Shown one piece after another: positions 24,813 to 32,007 of a DNA stretch of 35,167 bases (positions within the stretch are counted from its first letter, which is position 1; each line of letters starts with the position of its first letter). The translations under genes and the position numbers were made by a program. The stretch is from Rhodospirillales bacterium. Its GTDB lineage: Bacteria; Pseudomonadota; Alphaproteobacteria; Rhodospirillales; Casp-alpha2. The notes below the pieces were generated by a model that ran no database searches, had not been told where the DNA came from, and saw nothing but the letters and a program-made list of their open reading frames with translations. Location: NCBI GenBank assembly GCA_013203955.1, contig JABMOY010000003.1, positions 1-35,167 of the forward strand. The letters run 5' to 3'.

Positions 24813-25678
24813 TGACTAACGCCGGGCCCGCTTCTTACCGTGAACGCGAATTCTCGGGCCAAGACGGGCTCCGACTTTATTTCAGGGATTATGGCGATCC
24901 CGGAACATCGAAGACACCGGTGTTGTGCCTTTCCGGCGTCTCCCGCAATTCCAAGGATTTCTCATTTCTGGCGGGGCATCTGGCTCAGTCCCGAAGGGTA
25001 ATTTGCCCCGATTACCGGGGTCGTGGACGCTCGGCTTATGACAGCGATTGGCGTCATTACATCCCCCAGACCTATATCGATGACATCCGCCACATGCTGA
25101 TTGTCTGCGGCATGCACCGGGTTCAAGTCATCGGCACATCGTTGGGGGGAATCCTAGCCATGATTATGGCCGTGGCCATGCCGGGCATGGTCGAAGGCGT
25201 CGTCCTTAACGATATCGGGCCGGAAGTCGGCATGGATGGTTTAGGCGTTATTGTTGATTACATGAAGACCGATGCGTCTTTTGACGATTGGGACGCCGTT
25301 GCCGACTATCTGCGCCAAAACTTTCCCGATTTGCCGGCCCGCTCGGCCGGGGACTGGCTGGATATCGCCCACAATACCCATCGGGAAACCGAAGACGGAA
25401 AGATCATCAGGGATTGGGACCCCGCCATTGTCAGGCAGTTTGAAAATGCCCTGACCGATGATCTGAACCTGTGGCCGCAATTCATGGCCTTGAGCGGGTT
25501 GCCGGTGTTGACGGTAAGGGGCGCCAAGTCGGCCATCTTGAGCGAAAAGACCTTAGGCCTAATGGCGCAAGCCTTGCCGGCGATGGCGCAAGTCACCGTC
25601 GATGACTGCGGCCATCCGCCCAGCCTGTCTGAACCAAACGTGTTGGAGGCCATCGATGCCCACCTCGCCCAAGCTTAA
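24812..25678 (+). CDS. Alpha/beta hydrolase
   Basis: Predicted serine hydrolase of the alpha/beta fold, 288 residues. The nucleophile is S110 in the elbow GTSLGG, the oxyanion region is CLSGVSRNSKDF near 39-50, and the histidine is H268 in DDCGHPPSLSEP. Related proteins usually have a catalytic Asp in a segment like RGxxSDLLS; here it reads RGAKSAILS, so that position is Ala. The acid may be supplied elsewhere. The ATG overlaps the stop of the HAD gene by one base (TAATG), and the C-terminal 23 bases overlap the start of the PLP-lyase gene. The substrate is unknown; an ester or lactone in the same pathway is a guess. Confidence 0.87.
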   Translation: MTNAGPASYREREFSGQDGLRLYFRDYGDPGTSKTPVLCLSGVSRNSKDFSFLAGHLAQSRRVICPDYRGRGRSAYDSDWRHYIPQTYIDDIRHMLIVCGMHRVQVIGTSLGGILAMIMAVAMPGMVEGVVLNDIGPEVGMDGLGVIVDYMKTDASFDDWDAVADYLRQNFPDLPARSAGDWLDIAHNTHRETEDGKIIRDWDPAIVRQFENALTDDLNLWPQFMALSGLPVLTVRGAKSAILSEKTLGLMAQALPAMAQVTVDDCGHPPSLSEPNVLEAIDAHLAQA

Positions 25679-26663
25679 AAAAAGGCCTAACGCACCCACC
25701 TATGACGATGTGGTGTCGGCGGCGAAACAAATCTCCGGCCATGCCGTCCGAACGCCGCTTCTGGAAAGCCCCTTGTTCAATGAAAAGCTCGGTGGACGTT
25801 TGTTGATTAAGGCGGAATGTCTGCAACGGAGCGGCGCATTTAAATTCCGCGGCGCCTATAACCGGCTTTCGAGACTGGATGATGCGCAACGGAAATCCGG
25901 CGTCGTCGCCTTTTCTTCTGGCAACCACGCTCAAGGTGTCGCCTTGGTGTCGCAAATGCTGGGCGTGCCGGCGGTGATCGTCATGCCCAAGGACGCGCCT
26001 GAGATAAAGGTATCCAACACCCGTGCCTACGGGGCCGAGGTCATTTTTTACGACCGGGATACGGATGACCGCGAGAAAATCGGTGCAAGTTTGGCATCAG
26101 ATCGCGGTGCAACCCTGGTACCATCTTTTGATGATCCTTTTATCATCGCCGGGCAAGGAACCGCCGGTCTGGAATTGGCAGATCAGGCCAAGGAATTGGG
26201 CGCTAAGCTTGATGCGGTGATTATCCCATGCGGCGGTGGCGGCCTGACATCGGGGTGTGCCCTGGCTTTGCGCAAAGTTACCCCGGATACGGAAATCTAT
26301 GCGGCAGAGCCGGAAACTTTCGACGATACGGCGCGCTCGCTGGCGGCTGATGAACGGGTGTCTGTGAAGCCAGACCAGAAAACGATTTGCGATGCCTTGA
26401 TGATGCCGACGCCGGGCGAAATAACGTTTTCAATCAACCGGAAACTCCTGACCGGGGCCCTGACCGCGACTGACGATGATGTCCTTCGCGCCATGAAGGC
26501 GGCATTCAATTATTTCAAGTTGGCGGTCGAACCGGGCGGCGCCATTGCCTTGGCGGTGGCCATGAGCGGCGCTTTTGATATTCGAGGCAAGACGGTTGGG
26601 GTGATTTGCTCAGGCGGAAACGTCGACGCGCAAGTCTTTGCCGCAGCTCTTAACGTCGAGTAG
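25656..26663 (+). CDS. Threonine/serine dehydratase, PLP fold type II
   Basis: PLP-dependent ammonia-lyase or racemase of the threonine dehydratase family. The PLP lysine is K63 in GAFKFRGAY. SSGNHAQG, the glycine loop PCGGGGLTSG and the C-terminal ICSGGNVD are all present. The start at 25656 is supported by GGAGG with 7-base spacing; it lies inside the end of the hydrolase gene. The 335-residue protein lacks a C-terminal ACT domain, so it resembles catabolic dehydratase or serine racemase rather than allosteric IlvA. It ends 3 bases from the convergent bactofilin gene. Substrate (L-Thr, L-Ser or a beta-hydroxy amino acid) cannot be settled from sequence. Confidence 0.9.
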   Translation: MPTSPKLKKRPNAPTYDDVVSAAKQISGHAVRTPLLESPLFNEKLGGRLLIKAECLQRSGAFKFRGAYNRLSRLDDAQRKSGVVAFSSGNHAQGVALVSQMLGVPAVIVMPKDAPEIKVSNTRAYGAEVIFYDRDTDDREKIGASLASDRGATLVPSFDDPFIIAGQGTAGLELADQAKELGAKLDAVIIPCGGGGLTSGCALALRKVTPDTEIYAAEPETFDDTARSLAADERVSVKPDQKTICDALMMPTPGEITFSINRKLLTGALTATDDDVLRAMKAAFNYFKLAVEPGGAIALAVAMSGAFDIRGKTVGVICSGGNVDAQVFAAALNVE

Positions 26664-26666
26664 AAA

Positions 26667-27191
26667 TTAGCTGGTTGCGGCTGCTTTTGGCGGGATGCCT
26701 TGGGCGCTGCCTTTGGATTCGGCCGTTCCCAAGGGGGATTCCCTGTCGTTAACGCCGAGCCTTTTGTTGATGTCGTCCTTATCCAGGACGTTGGTTTTAT
26801 CTTCTCTCGCTTCCTTCTTTTCCGCCATGCGCTTGCAATGGCCTTCCAGGAAGGCGCCTGTTTCGATTTTTAGATCTTCATGAAGGATGTCGCCGACGAC
26901 ATGCGCCGTTTTTGCCAAGATCACGGACCGGGATTTGATCTGGCCGCTGATTGTTCCGTGAACAACAACGGAATCGGCGACGATTTCGCCCTTAATATCG
27001 GCGGTTTCACCCACCAACAAAACTTGGGTGCGGATGTCGCCATCAATGGCGCCGTCGATTTGTATCTCACCGTCGCTGCTTAAGTCACCGACAATCCTGA
27101 GGTCGGAACTGATAATCGAAGGTGGTGAGGATTTTTCGACAGGCTGCATTTGTGCGCCGCCGGTCGAGGTTTTTTTATTCTTGGAAAACAT
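26667..27191 (-). CDS. Bactofilin (polymer-forming cytoskeletal protein)
   Basis: Bacterial cytoskeletal protein that polymerises without nucleotide. The central beta-helix (about 25-120) shows the repeating short-strand pattern of bactofilins: DLRIVGDLSSDGEIQIDG, GDIRTQVLLVGETADIKG, ADSVVVHGTISGQIKS. The N- and C-terminal tails are polar and unstructured, as usual. The ATG overlaps the end of the M23 peptidase gene by 17 bases, with AGGA 6 bases upstream. Bactofilin and M23 gene pairs are known in several phyla, where the filament positions the peptidase to shape the cell wall; the same partnership is inferred here. Confidence 0.94.
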   Translation of the reverse strand: MFSKNKKTSTGGAQMQPVEKSSPPSIISSDLRIVGDLSSDGEIQIDGAIDGDIRTQVLLVGETADIKGEIVADSVVVHGTISGQIKSRSVILAKTAHVVGDILHEDLKIETGAFLEGHCKRMAEKKEAREDKTNVLDKDDINKRLGVNDRESPLGTAESKGSAQGIPPKAAATS

Positions 27192-28494
27192 TTCGTCCTG
27201 CCCTGATAAATTTCAAGGGGTTTTTGGCCCTTCCCCTGAAAACGACTTCATAGTGCAGGTGTGCGCCCGTGCTTCTTCCGGTGCTCCCCAGCAAGCCGAT
27301 TTTCTCTCGAAATTTTATCTTTTGCCCTTTCTTGACGAAGATCGTGTTCAAGTGCCCGAAGCGGGTCTTGATGCCCTTGCCATGGCTGATTTCAATCAGC
27401 TTTCCGTAATTGCCCTTCCAGCCGGCAAAGGTTACCACCCCGGGGGCGGTTGCGTATACCTTAGACTTGAATCCGCCCCCCATATCCAGACCGTAATGGG
27501 CCGCCCACCGCTTATTTAGGGGGTCACGGCGTTTGCCGAAGGCGCTGGTAACGTAAAACGAGGTCATCGGCGAAGACAGCGGAATTCTCGGCATCAAATC
27601 CTGCAGCGCTTCCCAGCGCTCAAGATGGATATCCAGGTTATCGAGGCTGTCTTTCAGCTGCTTGCCCGGCAGGTTTTCGGGCCTTGCGGCGATGAAGGGG
27701 CCGCCCTTGCCTTCCTCGGGCTGGTCGGGATTTTTAATCAGACCAGTGATTTTTAGGCCGGTCAGGGAAACAACCTTTTCCATGGCCCCGATGTAATCCG
27801 CCGTGCGTTCGGTCAACCGCTGCACGGCTTGGTCTTCGGTTTTTTGCAGATCGTCCAGCCGGGTTTCCAGATCCTTGATGCGGCGGCTCCTGCGGGTGCC
27901 TTCGTAAAGCGACTTGTTGCGCTCGGCCAGGGCCTTTTGTAAATCTGCTTCCGCCGTGTTCAGGTTGTCGGACAACGAGAAATTGCGGTTGGCGATCTTG
28001 CGCATTTTGTCTTCGATGGCGACCAGCTTCCCCTTCAGGCTTTCGCGGGCGCTGTCAATGGCTTCGCGTTCCGATTGGGTCAGATGCAATTGTTTGGAGA
28101 CGGTGCTCAGGCTTTTTTGCAGATAGGCGTTCTTTTCCACCAAACTCAACATCAGCCCGTGGCTGTCCTCAAGATCTATGGTCAGGTCTGTGAATTTTTT
28201 CTGGTATTCGGATACTTCGCCCAACAGGCTGCGGTAGGCCCGCCTGGAATCGGATATGAGGCCTTCCTTGCCCGCCAAAATTGTTTCGTGGCGAAGGTAC
28301 GTCAGGGTCGTGTAACCGGCCCAGCCGGCGGCGGCAAAAAACACCAAAACGATAAAAATTTGGACACGCTGCGTAAACCGGTCAAAAGAGACTTTGCCTT
28401 CGGTTCGTAAATGAATTTGTCTTTCAGGAAAAAGCCGGTCGAGCGTGGCGCCGGTTCGTTCGGAAAAACTCCGCCGCTGTTTAAGTCGTAACAT
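27175..28494 (-). CDS. M23-family peptidoglycan endopeptidase with membrane anchor and coiled coil
   Basis: LytM-type metallopeptidase of cell-wall remodelling. From the ATG at 28494 it has 439 residues: a basic cytoplasmic N-terminus, one membrane segment near 40-60 (IFIVLVFFAAAGWAGY), a long periplasmic coiled coil (about 80-230) and the C-terminal M23 domain. Zinc ligands are H333 and D337 (HYGLDMG) and H414 (HLHYE), with H412 as catalytic partner, so it should be active. AAAGGA lies 6 bases before this ATG; the upstream ATGs at 28500 and 28587 are in frame but poorly placed. It leads the operon with bactofilin, and its 5' leader contains strong competing hairpins. Confidence 0.93.
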   Translation of the reverse strand: MLRLKQRRSFSERTGATLDRLFPERQIHLRTEGKVSFDRFTQRVQIFIVLVFFAAAGWAGYTTLTYLRHETILAGKEGLISDSRRAYRSLLGEVSEYQKKFTDLTIDLEDSHGLMLSLVEKNAYLQKSLSTVSKQLHLTQSEREAIDSARESLKGKLVAIEDKMRKIANRNFSLSDNLNTAEADLQKALAERNKSLYEGTRRSRRIKDLETRLDDLQKTEDQAVQRLTERTADYIGAMEKVVSLTGLKITGLIKNPDQPEEGKGGPFIAARPENLPGKQLKDSLDNLDIHLERWEALQDLMPRIPLSSPMTSFYVTSAFGKRRDPLNKRWAAHYGLDMGGGFKSKVYATAPGVVTFAGWKGNYGKLIEISHGKGIKTRFGHLNTIFVKKGQKIKFREKIGLLGSTGRSTGAHLHYEVVFRGRAKNPLKFIRAGRNVFQE

Positions 28495-28911
28495 GGTCAT
28501 TCCTTTAAGCGTCCCCCTCATAAACCACCCAAATTCCCCGTTTATTGTTTTTTGGGGAATTCCGGGTCCTGAAAAGCGGCCTTTCATGAGGACCCGGGCC
28601 CAAAATTCCCGGAATATGCCCTCAGAGGCAGCTTACTTCCCTGGCACAAACCTTTACAGAACGTAAAGAGTAGCTTGAATCCTTGCAAGGGATTATTGAT
28701 GGTCATTGAAGCCTTTAGAGGGGTTTTAAGTGTATAAAACTATGAGGATTTATTGGCTATTTTCGAGGCCGGGATGATCCGGCTTTCGGCCCCCGTATAA
28801 CCTTGAAAACGGCGGAAAGGTTGACTTATCTATGAAATCCTTCTTACCAGAGCCAAGTCGGTTTCTTCACAGCCTTTAATGCCTTCCAAGGAGCGGACAG
28901 GAAATTTTGAA
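28495..28911. other. Divergent M23/pgpA intergenic region with nested inverted repeats
   Basis: A 417-bp region without a credible ORF. Left part: AATTCCCC (28532-28539) can pair with GGGGAATT (28554-28561), or the latter can pair with AATTCCC (28604-28610). CCGGGTCCT (28562-28570) pairs with AGGACCCGG (28589-28597), with an inner AAAG/CTTT stem. Right part: CTTTAC (28652-28657) with GTAAAG (28663-28668) resembles an operator, and CCTTGCAAGG (28681-28690) is a perfect palindrome. GCCGG/CCGGC flank GATGAT at 28768-28783. Promoters for both genes must lie here, but I could not place them with confidence. Confidence 0.5.
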
Positions 28912-29412
28912 ATGACCACGGACGACGACCGATCCAGCGGCCAAAATTGGAATCTCCGCGATCCCAGCGTCCTTTTGGCGACCGGATTCGGGATCGGATT
29001 GATTCCCGTGGCCCCTGGCACCTGGGGGTCTCTGTTCGCCGTTTTGGTCGCTTGGGAAATGTTTGGCACGTTGGGTATGCTCGGTCTGGCGTTGGGCGCC
29101 ATAGGCGCCTTCGGCGTCGGGGTCCGCGTTTCCGGGGACTGCATTCGCAAATACGAAAGCCAAGACCCCAAGCAGGTGGTCATCGATGAAATTGCCGGAC
29201 AATGGCTGGTGTTGTTGGTGGCCGGTCATAACATGACGCACTATGCCTTGGCGTTCGTTCTGTTCCGCATTTTCGATATTCTGAAACCGTGGCCGGTGTC
29301 GTGGGCCGACCGGGAAATAAAAGGCGGTCTGGGTGTTATGGTGGACGATGTGCTGGCCGGCCTTTATGCCGCCGCCGTGTTGTTTGCGATGATCCAATGG
29401 ATGGGCGTTTAA
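28912..29412 (+). CDS. pgpA: Phosphatidylglycerophosphatase A
   Basis: Inner-membrane enzyme that dephosphorylates phosphatidylglycerophosphate to phosphatidylglycerol. The N-terminal GFGIGLIPVAPGTWGSL, the metal-binding KQVVIDEIAGQWL and the segment FRIFDILKPWPVSWADR are diagnostic. Several hydrophobic helices are present. I chose ATG 28912 (166 residues), with AGGA 9 bases upstream; an ATG at 28879 is in frame but lacks a ribosome site. pncC starts 1 base after the pgpA stop, so the two are co-transcribed. Confidence 0.94.
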   Translation: MTTDDDRSSGQNWNLRDPSVLLATGFGIGLIPVAPGTWGSLFAVLVAWEMFGTLGMLGLALGAIGAFGVGVRVSGDCIRKYESQDPKQVVIDEIAGQWLVLLVAGHNMTHYALAFVLFRIFDILKPWPVSWADREIKGGLGVMVDDVLAGLYAAAVLFAMIQWMGV

Positions 29413-29413
29413 G

Positions 29414-29902
29414 ATGTTCTCGGGCGAACAATTAAAACTTGCCGAAGCGGTCTTGGCCGCTTGCCGAAACGCCGGGCTGAAACTGGGGGTCGCTGAATCG
29501 TGCACCGGCGGATTGATTTCCGGCTGCCTGACGGCGGTATCGGGATCATCGGATGTGGTCGAGCGCGGTTTCGTCACCTACACCAACGAGGCTAAGTTCG
29601 ACCAGCTTGGCGTGCCGCTTTCCCTTATCGACACGGTCGGCGCCGTCAGCGAGGAAGTCGCGCGCGCCATGGCCGAAGGCGCGATCAAAAAATCCAAGGC
29701 GCAAATCACCGTTGCCGTCACCGGCATCGCCGGGCCTACCGGGGGCACGCCAGACAAACCCGTCGGCTTGGTTCACATCGCCGTCGCCCGCGAAGGCGTA
29801 GACACCGTTCATGAACGCTGCCAATTCGACGGTGATCGGGATGCGGTGCGCGAACAGACGGTTTCGGCGGCGTTGGAGATGATCATGGCGCTGGCGGGTT
29901 AA
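29414..29902 (+). CDS. pncC: Nicotinamide-nucleotide amidohydrolase (CinA C-terminal domain, PncC)
   Basis: Deamidates nicotinamide mononucleotide in pyridine-nucleotide salvage. The 162 residues equal the CinA C-terminal domain alone: AESCTGGLISGCLTAVSGSS near 27-46, FVTYTNEAKFDQLGV, and AVTGIAGPTGGTPDKPVGLV. It starts one base after the pgpA stop. Its own stop (29902) lies 1 base from the remnant end of the old ratA gene (29904), so before the cassette inserted the two genes were convergent and nearly abutting. Confidence 0.94.
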   Translation: MFSGEQLKLAEAVLAACRNAGLKLGVAESCTGGLISGCLTAVSGSSDVVERGFVTYTNEAKFDQLGVPLSLIDTVGAVSEEVARAMAEGAIKKSKAQITVAVTGIAGPTGGTPDKPVGLVHIAVAREGVDTVHERCQFDGDRDAVREQTVSAALEMIMALAG

Positions 29903-29903
29903 G

Positions 29904-29957
29904 CTAGCCTTCCCCACCGTAAAGCGCATTGGCGCGTTTTTCGAAGGCGGAAATCAT
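29904..29957 (-). pseudogene. Displaced 3' remnant of ratA (original C-terminus)
   Basis: Read on the minus strand, 29957-29904 gives MISAFEKRANALYGG followed by EG and a TAG stop. The first 15 residues are identical to the end of the intact ratA product, whose present C-terminus instead ends GGDEKG. The remnant is the left copy of the 47-bp repeat plus 7 unique bases carrying the old ending, and it stops 1 base from pncC. Confidence 0.85.
29911..29957 (-). repeat. Left 47-bp direct repeat of the cassette (att-like)
   Basis: Identical at all 47 positions to 32017-32063, in the same orientation, at an offset of 2106 bases. It corresponds to codons for the ratA C-terminus. Confidence 0.95.
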
Positions 29958-29961
29958 TTTC

Positions 29962-30855
29962 TCAACCTTCATCGTGTTCAACTGCTTTGGTGTAAATTTT
30001 CATTATTTCATCTTTGGTTGATGTGTAGAGGCCCGAAAAAGGTTTCAAATCATCAGAATCTTCCAAAATGTATCGAGAGAAAGCCTCCATCGCTTCCAAT
30101 AAAGTTAAGGGAACGAAAGCATACTGATTGATATGGGTTTCGCAGTCATGATCTCGTGGTCGAAAACCCCCTTCACTATCTTCTTCAAGATAATGGTGCA
30201 AAAGACTAGGCCAAGTTCCGTGGATGTGGTGAGAGCCCAATTTCTGACCGACGATGTAAGTAAGCCGGTCATAACCCAAACTTTCAATCATCAAGGCTAA
30301 ATTGGGTAATTTTTTTGTCGAGGCGATTTCATTCTCTGTGAGGCCTGAGGCCGTTATATGATTGCTAATAGATCTCAGCATTCGGGTTTCAATCGGGAGT
30401 GGTTCACTATCGTTTTTATTTATATTTGTTTGAATTTTAGCTTTGAACTCCAGTTCAGTTTTAAGTCCAGTAGCAAGGAAGCGAGTGAACTTATCGTCCG
30501 AACCGCTTTCGCAAAGCCAAAGTATATTGATGCAGTTTTCAAAAATACAACGATCAACTATTGCTGTGGTCTCACCGAATAAACCCTCATGCGACAAAGC
30601 AACGTTGGAGAACATTAGCCGTGAACACCGATTCAACAAGCCAATTAAAACGTAATAATGTTGGGGATGGGTTGAACGGAGTGCAGGCGATTCAAGTTGT
30701 ATGCTCGCAATGAAATTGCACAGCAAACCTACGAACTTATACCACTCGAACAAAATTGGACAATAATCGCCTGTTTTACGACAACTTCGTAAATCTTCTT
30801 CAGATATATTTGGTGGGCTTGGTAAGGAGTAATCATCGGTCATCGTAATGGGCAT
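29962..30855 (-). CDS. Cassette gene 2: DUF5677-like protein of unknown function
   Basis: A 297-residue soluble, mostly helical protein. I do not recognise a characterised function. The pattern of a helix with R102 and E106 (IVDRCIFENCINILWL) followed later by GSHHIHGTWPSLLHHYLE (207-224) resembles the DUF5677 type, from memory. No membrane segment. Several cysteines (25, 32, 46, 77, 103, 108, 115) are scattered without a metal-site pattern. The ATG at 30855 follows the TAG of cassette gene 1 directly; an ATG at 30843 is an alternative. Codon use is AT-rich, unlike neighbours. Its stop is 4 bases from the left repeat. Position as second gene of a two-gene cargo suggests that it works with gene 1; defence or toxin-antitoxin roles are guesses. 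Confidence 0.8.
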   Translation of the reverse strand: MPITMTDDYSLPSPPNISEEDLRSCRKTGDYCPILFEWYKFVGLLCNFIASIQLESPALRSTHPQHYYVLIGLLNRCSRLMFSNVALSHEGLFGETTAIVDRCIFENCINILWLCESGSDDKFTRFLATGLKTELEFKAKIQTNINKNDSEPLPIETRMLRSISNHITASGLTENEIASTKKLPNLALMIESLGYDRLTYIVGQKLGSHHIHGTWPSLLHHYLEEDSEGGFRPRDHDCETHINQYAFVPLTLLEAMEAFSRYILEDSDDLKPFSGLYTSTKDEIMKIYTKAVEHDEG

Positions 30856-32007
30856 CTACTCGCTTAATTTAATCTGACCGGAGAAGTTACGTAGATTTTC
30901 AATAAAAAATTTAGGCGACTTTTCGGAGAGAAGTTTGTCCACCACAAAGGTGTCAATGACGCTTGCAACCGCCCCAAGCACAGGCAGAAATCCAGCAGCA
31001 GTTGTGATTGCTAAACGCAGTGTTTTTCCGGGTGCTCTTTGTGTCCATGGAACTTGGTGTAACAAATCTATATACCTTTGCAGAATTTCCTTTTCGGATA
31101 AATTTGCATTTGAGTGAAACCATTTACGAAACTGCTTTGCATCTGGACTATCAGTGAGCTCTATAAAATTGGTTATTCGGTCATTGTCAGATAACAGCAG
31201 TTGCGAAATATTAGGAACGCCAGCAACTTCTAAAAAAGACCATAATTGTGGTCGCCCAGGGTGGTCTTGGGCAAGACGGGGGAGCTTTAAAGAAACACAA
31301 TCAGCAATGGGTGACGCAGTGGAAGTACTCGTGCATTTGAATTTTTCTGATAGATAAAGCTCAATGTTCATATGCCCTAAAGCTAGAAGAGTATCCACTG
31401 GATCATCAGTTTTAAAATGGCCGGGACTAAATACCCGAACCCCCATTTTTTTCATTCCCGGAAGAGCTAACAAGTCTTCTTTATCAAACCGATAGGATTC
31501 TTTCCATGCCATGGTCTGTTTAAAATCCGCATAAGCATCCAAGCGGATAGCGTCAACGATAGTGCTTGTTTCTAAACCTTCTGATCGTTCAACGAGTAAG
31601 GTTGAAATCTTCTTTCTTTCCGAACAATGCTCGTTAATAACTTTGATGGCGGCCTCAACTGATTCTTCAATTGGCGAATCTTGAGGCCTTTGACCTTTGG
31701 GATCATTAAATGTCAGGAGAGAGCCATCGGGCCCGGTTCCGCGGATATAGCCATAAACCCCTTTATGACGAATGAAATTAAGACGATCTGTTTCAAGGAG
31801 AGTGATTACATTTCGTTCACCTAGAATAATTATTAACCCAGCTGCTGTGAGGAAATCTGGTGTTGGAATTAAGATTTTATCATGGAGAAGTAACTGATCA
31901 CTAAGGGATTTAATTAAAAGAATTTTCCGGCGTAAATAACGGTTTAAGTGACTCCCATCTGGATTGAAAGTAGCTGTTAAATCTCCAGCCAAAACTTTTA
32001 AAGTCAT
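30856..32007 (-). CDS. Cassette gene 1: unrecognised protein with a C-terminal hydrophobic segment
   Basis: A 383-residue protein I cannot assign to a family. The N-terminal half looks like alternating strands and helices (LLLHDKILIPTPDFLTAAGL near 40-58). The middle is charged. Residues about 331-360 form a Gly/Ala/Val-rich hydrophobic stretch (AITTAAGFLPVLGAVASV) that could be a membrane-inserting hairpin or a buried glycine-rich core; segments of this kind occur in some defence effectors, but that is not evidence of function. The ATG overlaps the ratA stop as ATGA, so translation is probably coupled to ratA. Gene 2 follows with no gap. Low GC and AT-ending codons point to transfer. It is a full-length ORF with no internal damage. 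Confidence 0.8.
   Translation of the reverse strand: MTLKVLAGDLTATFNPDGSHLNRYLRRKILLIKSLSDQLLLHDKILIPTPDFLTAAGLIIILGERNVITLLETDRLNFIRHKGVYGYIRGTGPDGSLLTFNDPKGQRPQDSPIEESVEAAIKVINEHCSERKKISTLLVERSEGLETSTIVDAIRLDAYADFKQTMAWKESYRFDKEDLLALPGMKKMGVRVFSPGHFKTDDPVDTLLALGHMNIELYLSEKFKCTSTSTASPIADCVSLKLPRLAQDHPGRPQLWSFLEVAGVPNISQLLLSDNDRITNFIELTDSPDAKQFRKWFHSNANLSEKEILQRYIDLLHQVPWTQRAPGKTLRLAITTAAGFLPVLGAVASVIDTFVVDKLLSEKSPKFFIENLRNFSGQIKLSE

Noticed and set aside
28445-28666. 73-codon plus-strand ORF upstream of pgpA
   Set aside because: It overlaps the M23 start and the hairpin region, lacks a ribosome site and resembles no protein.
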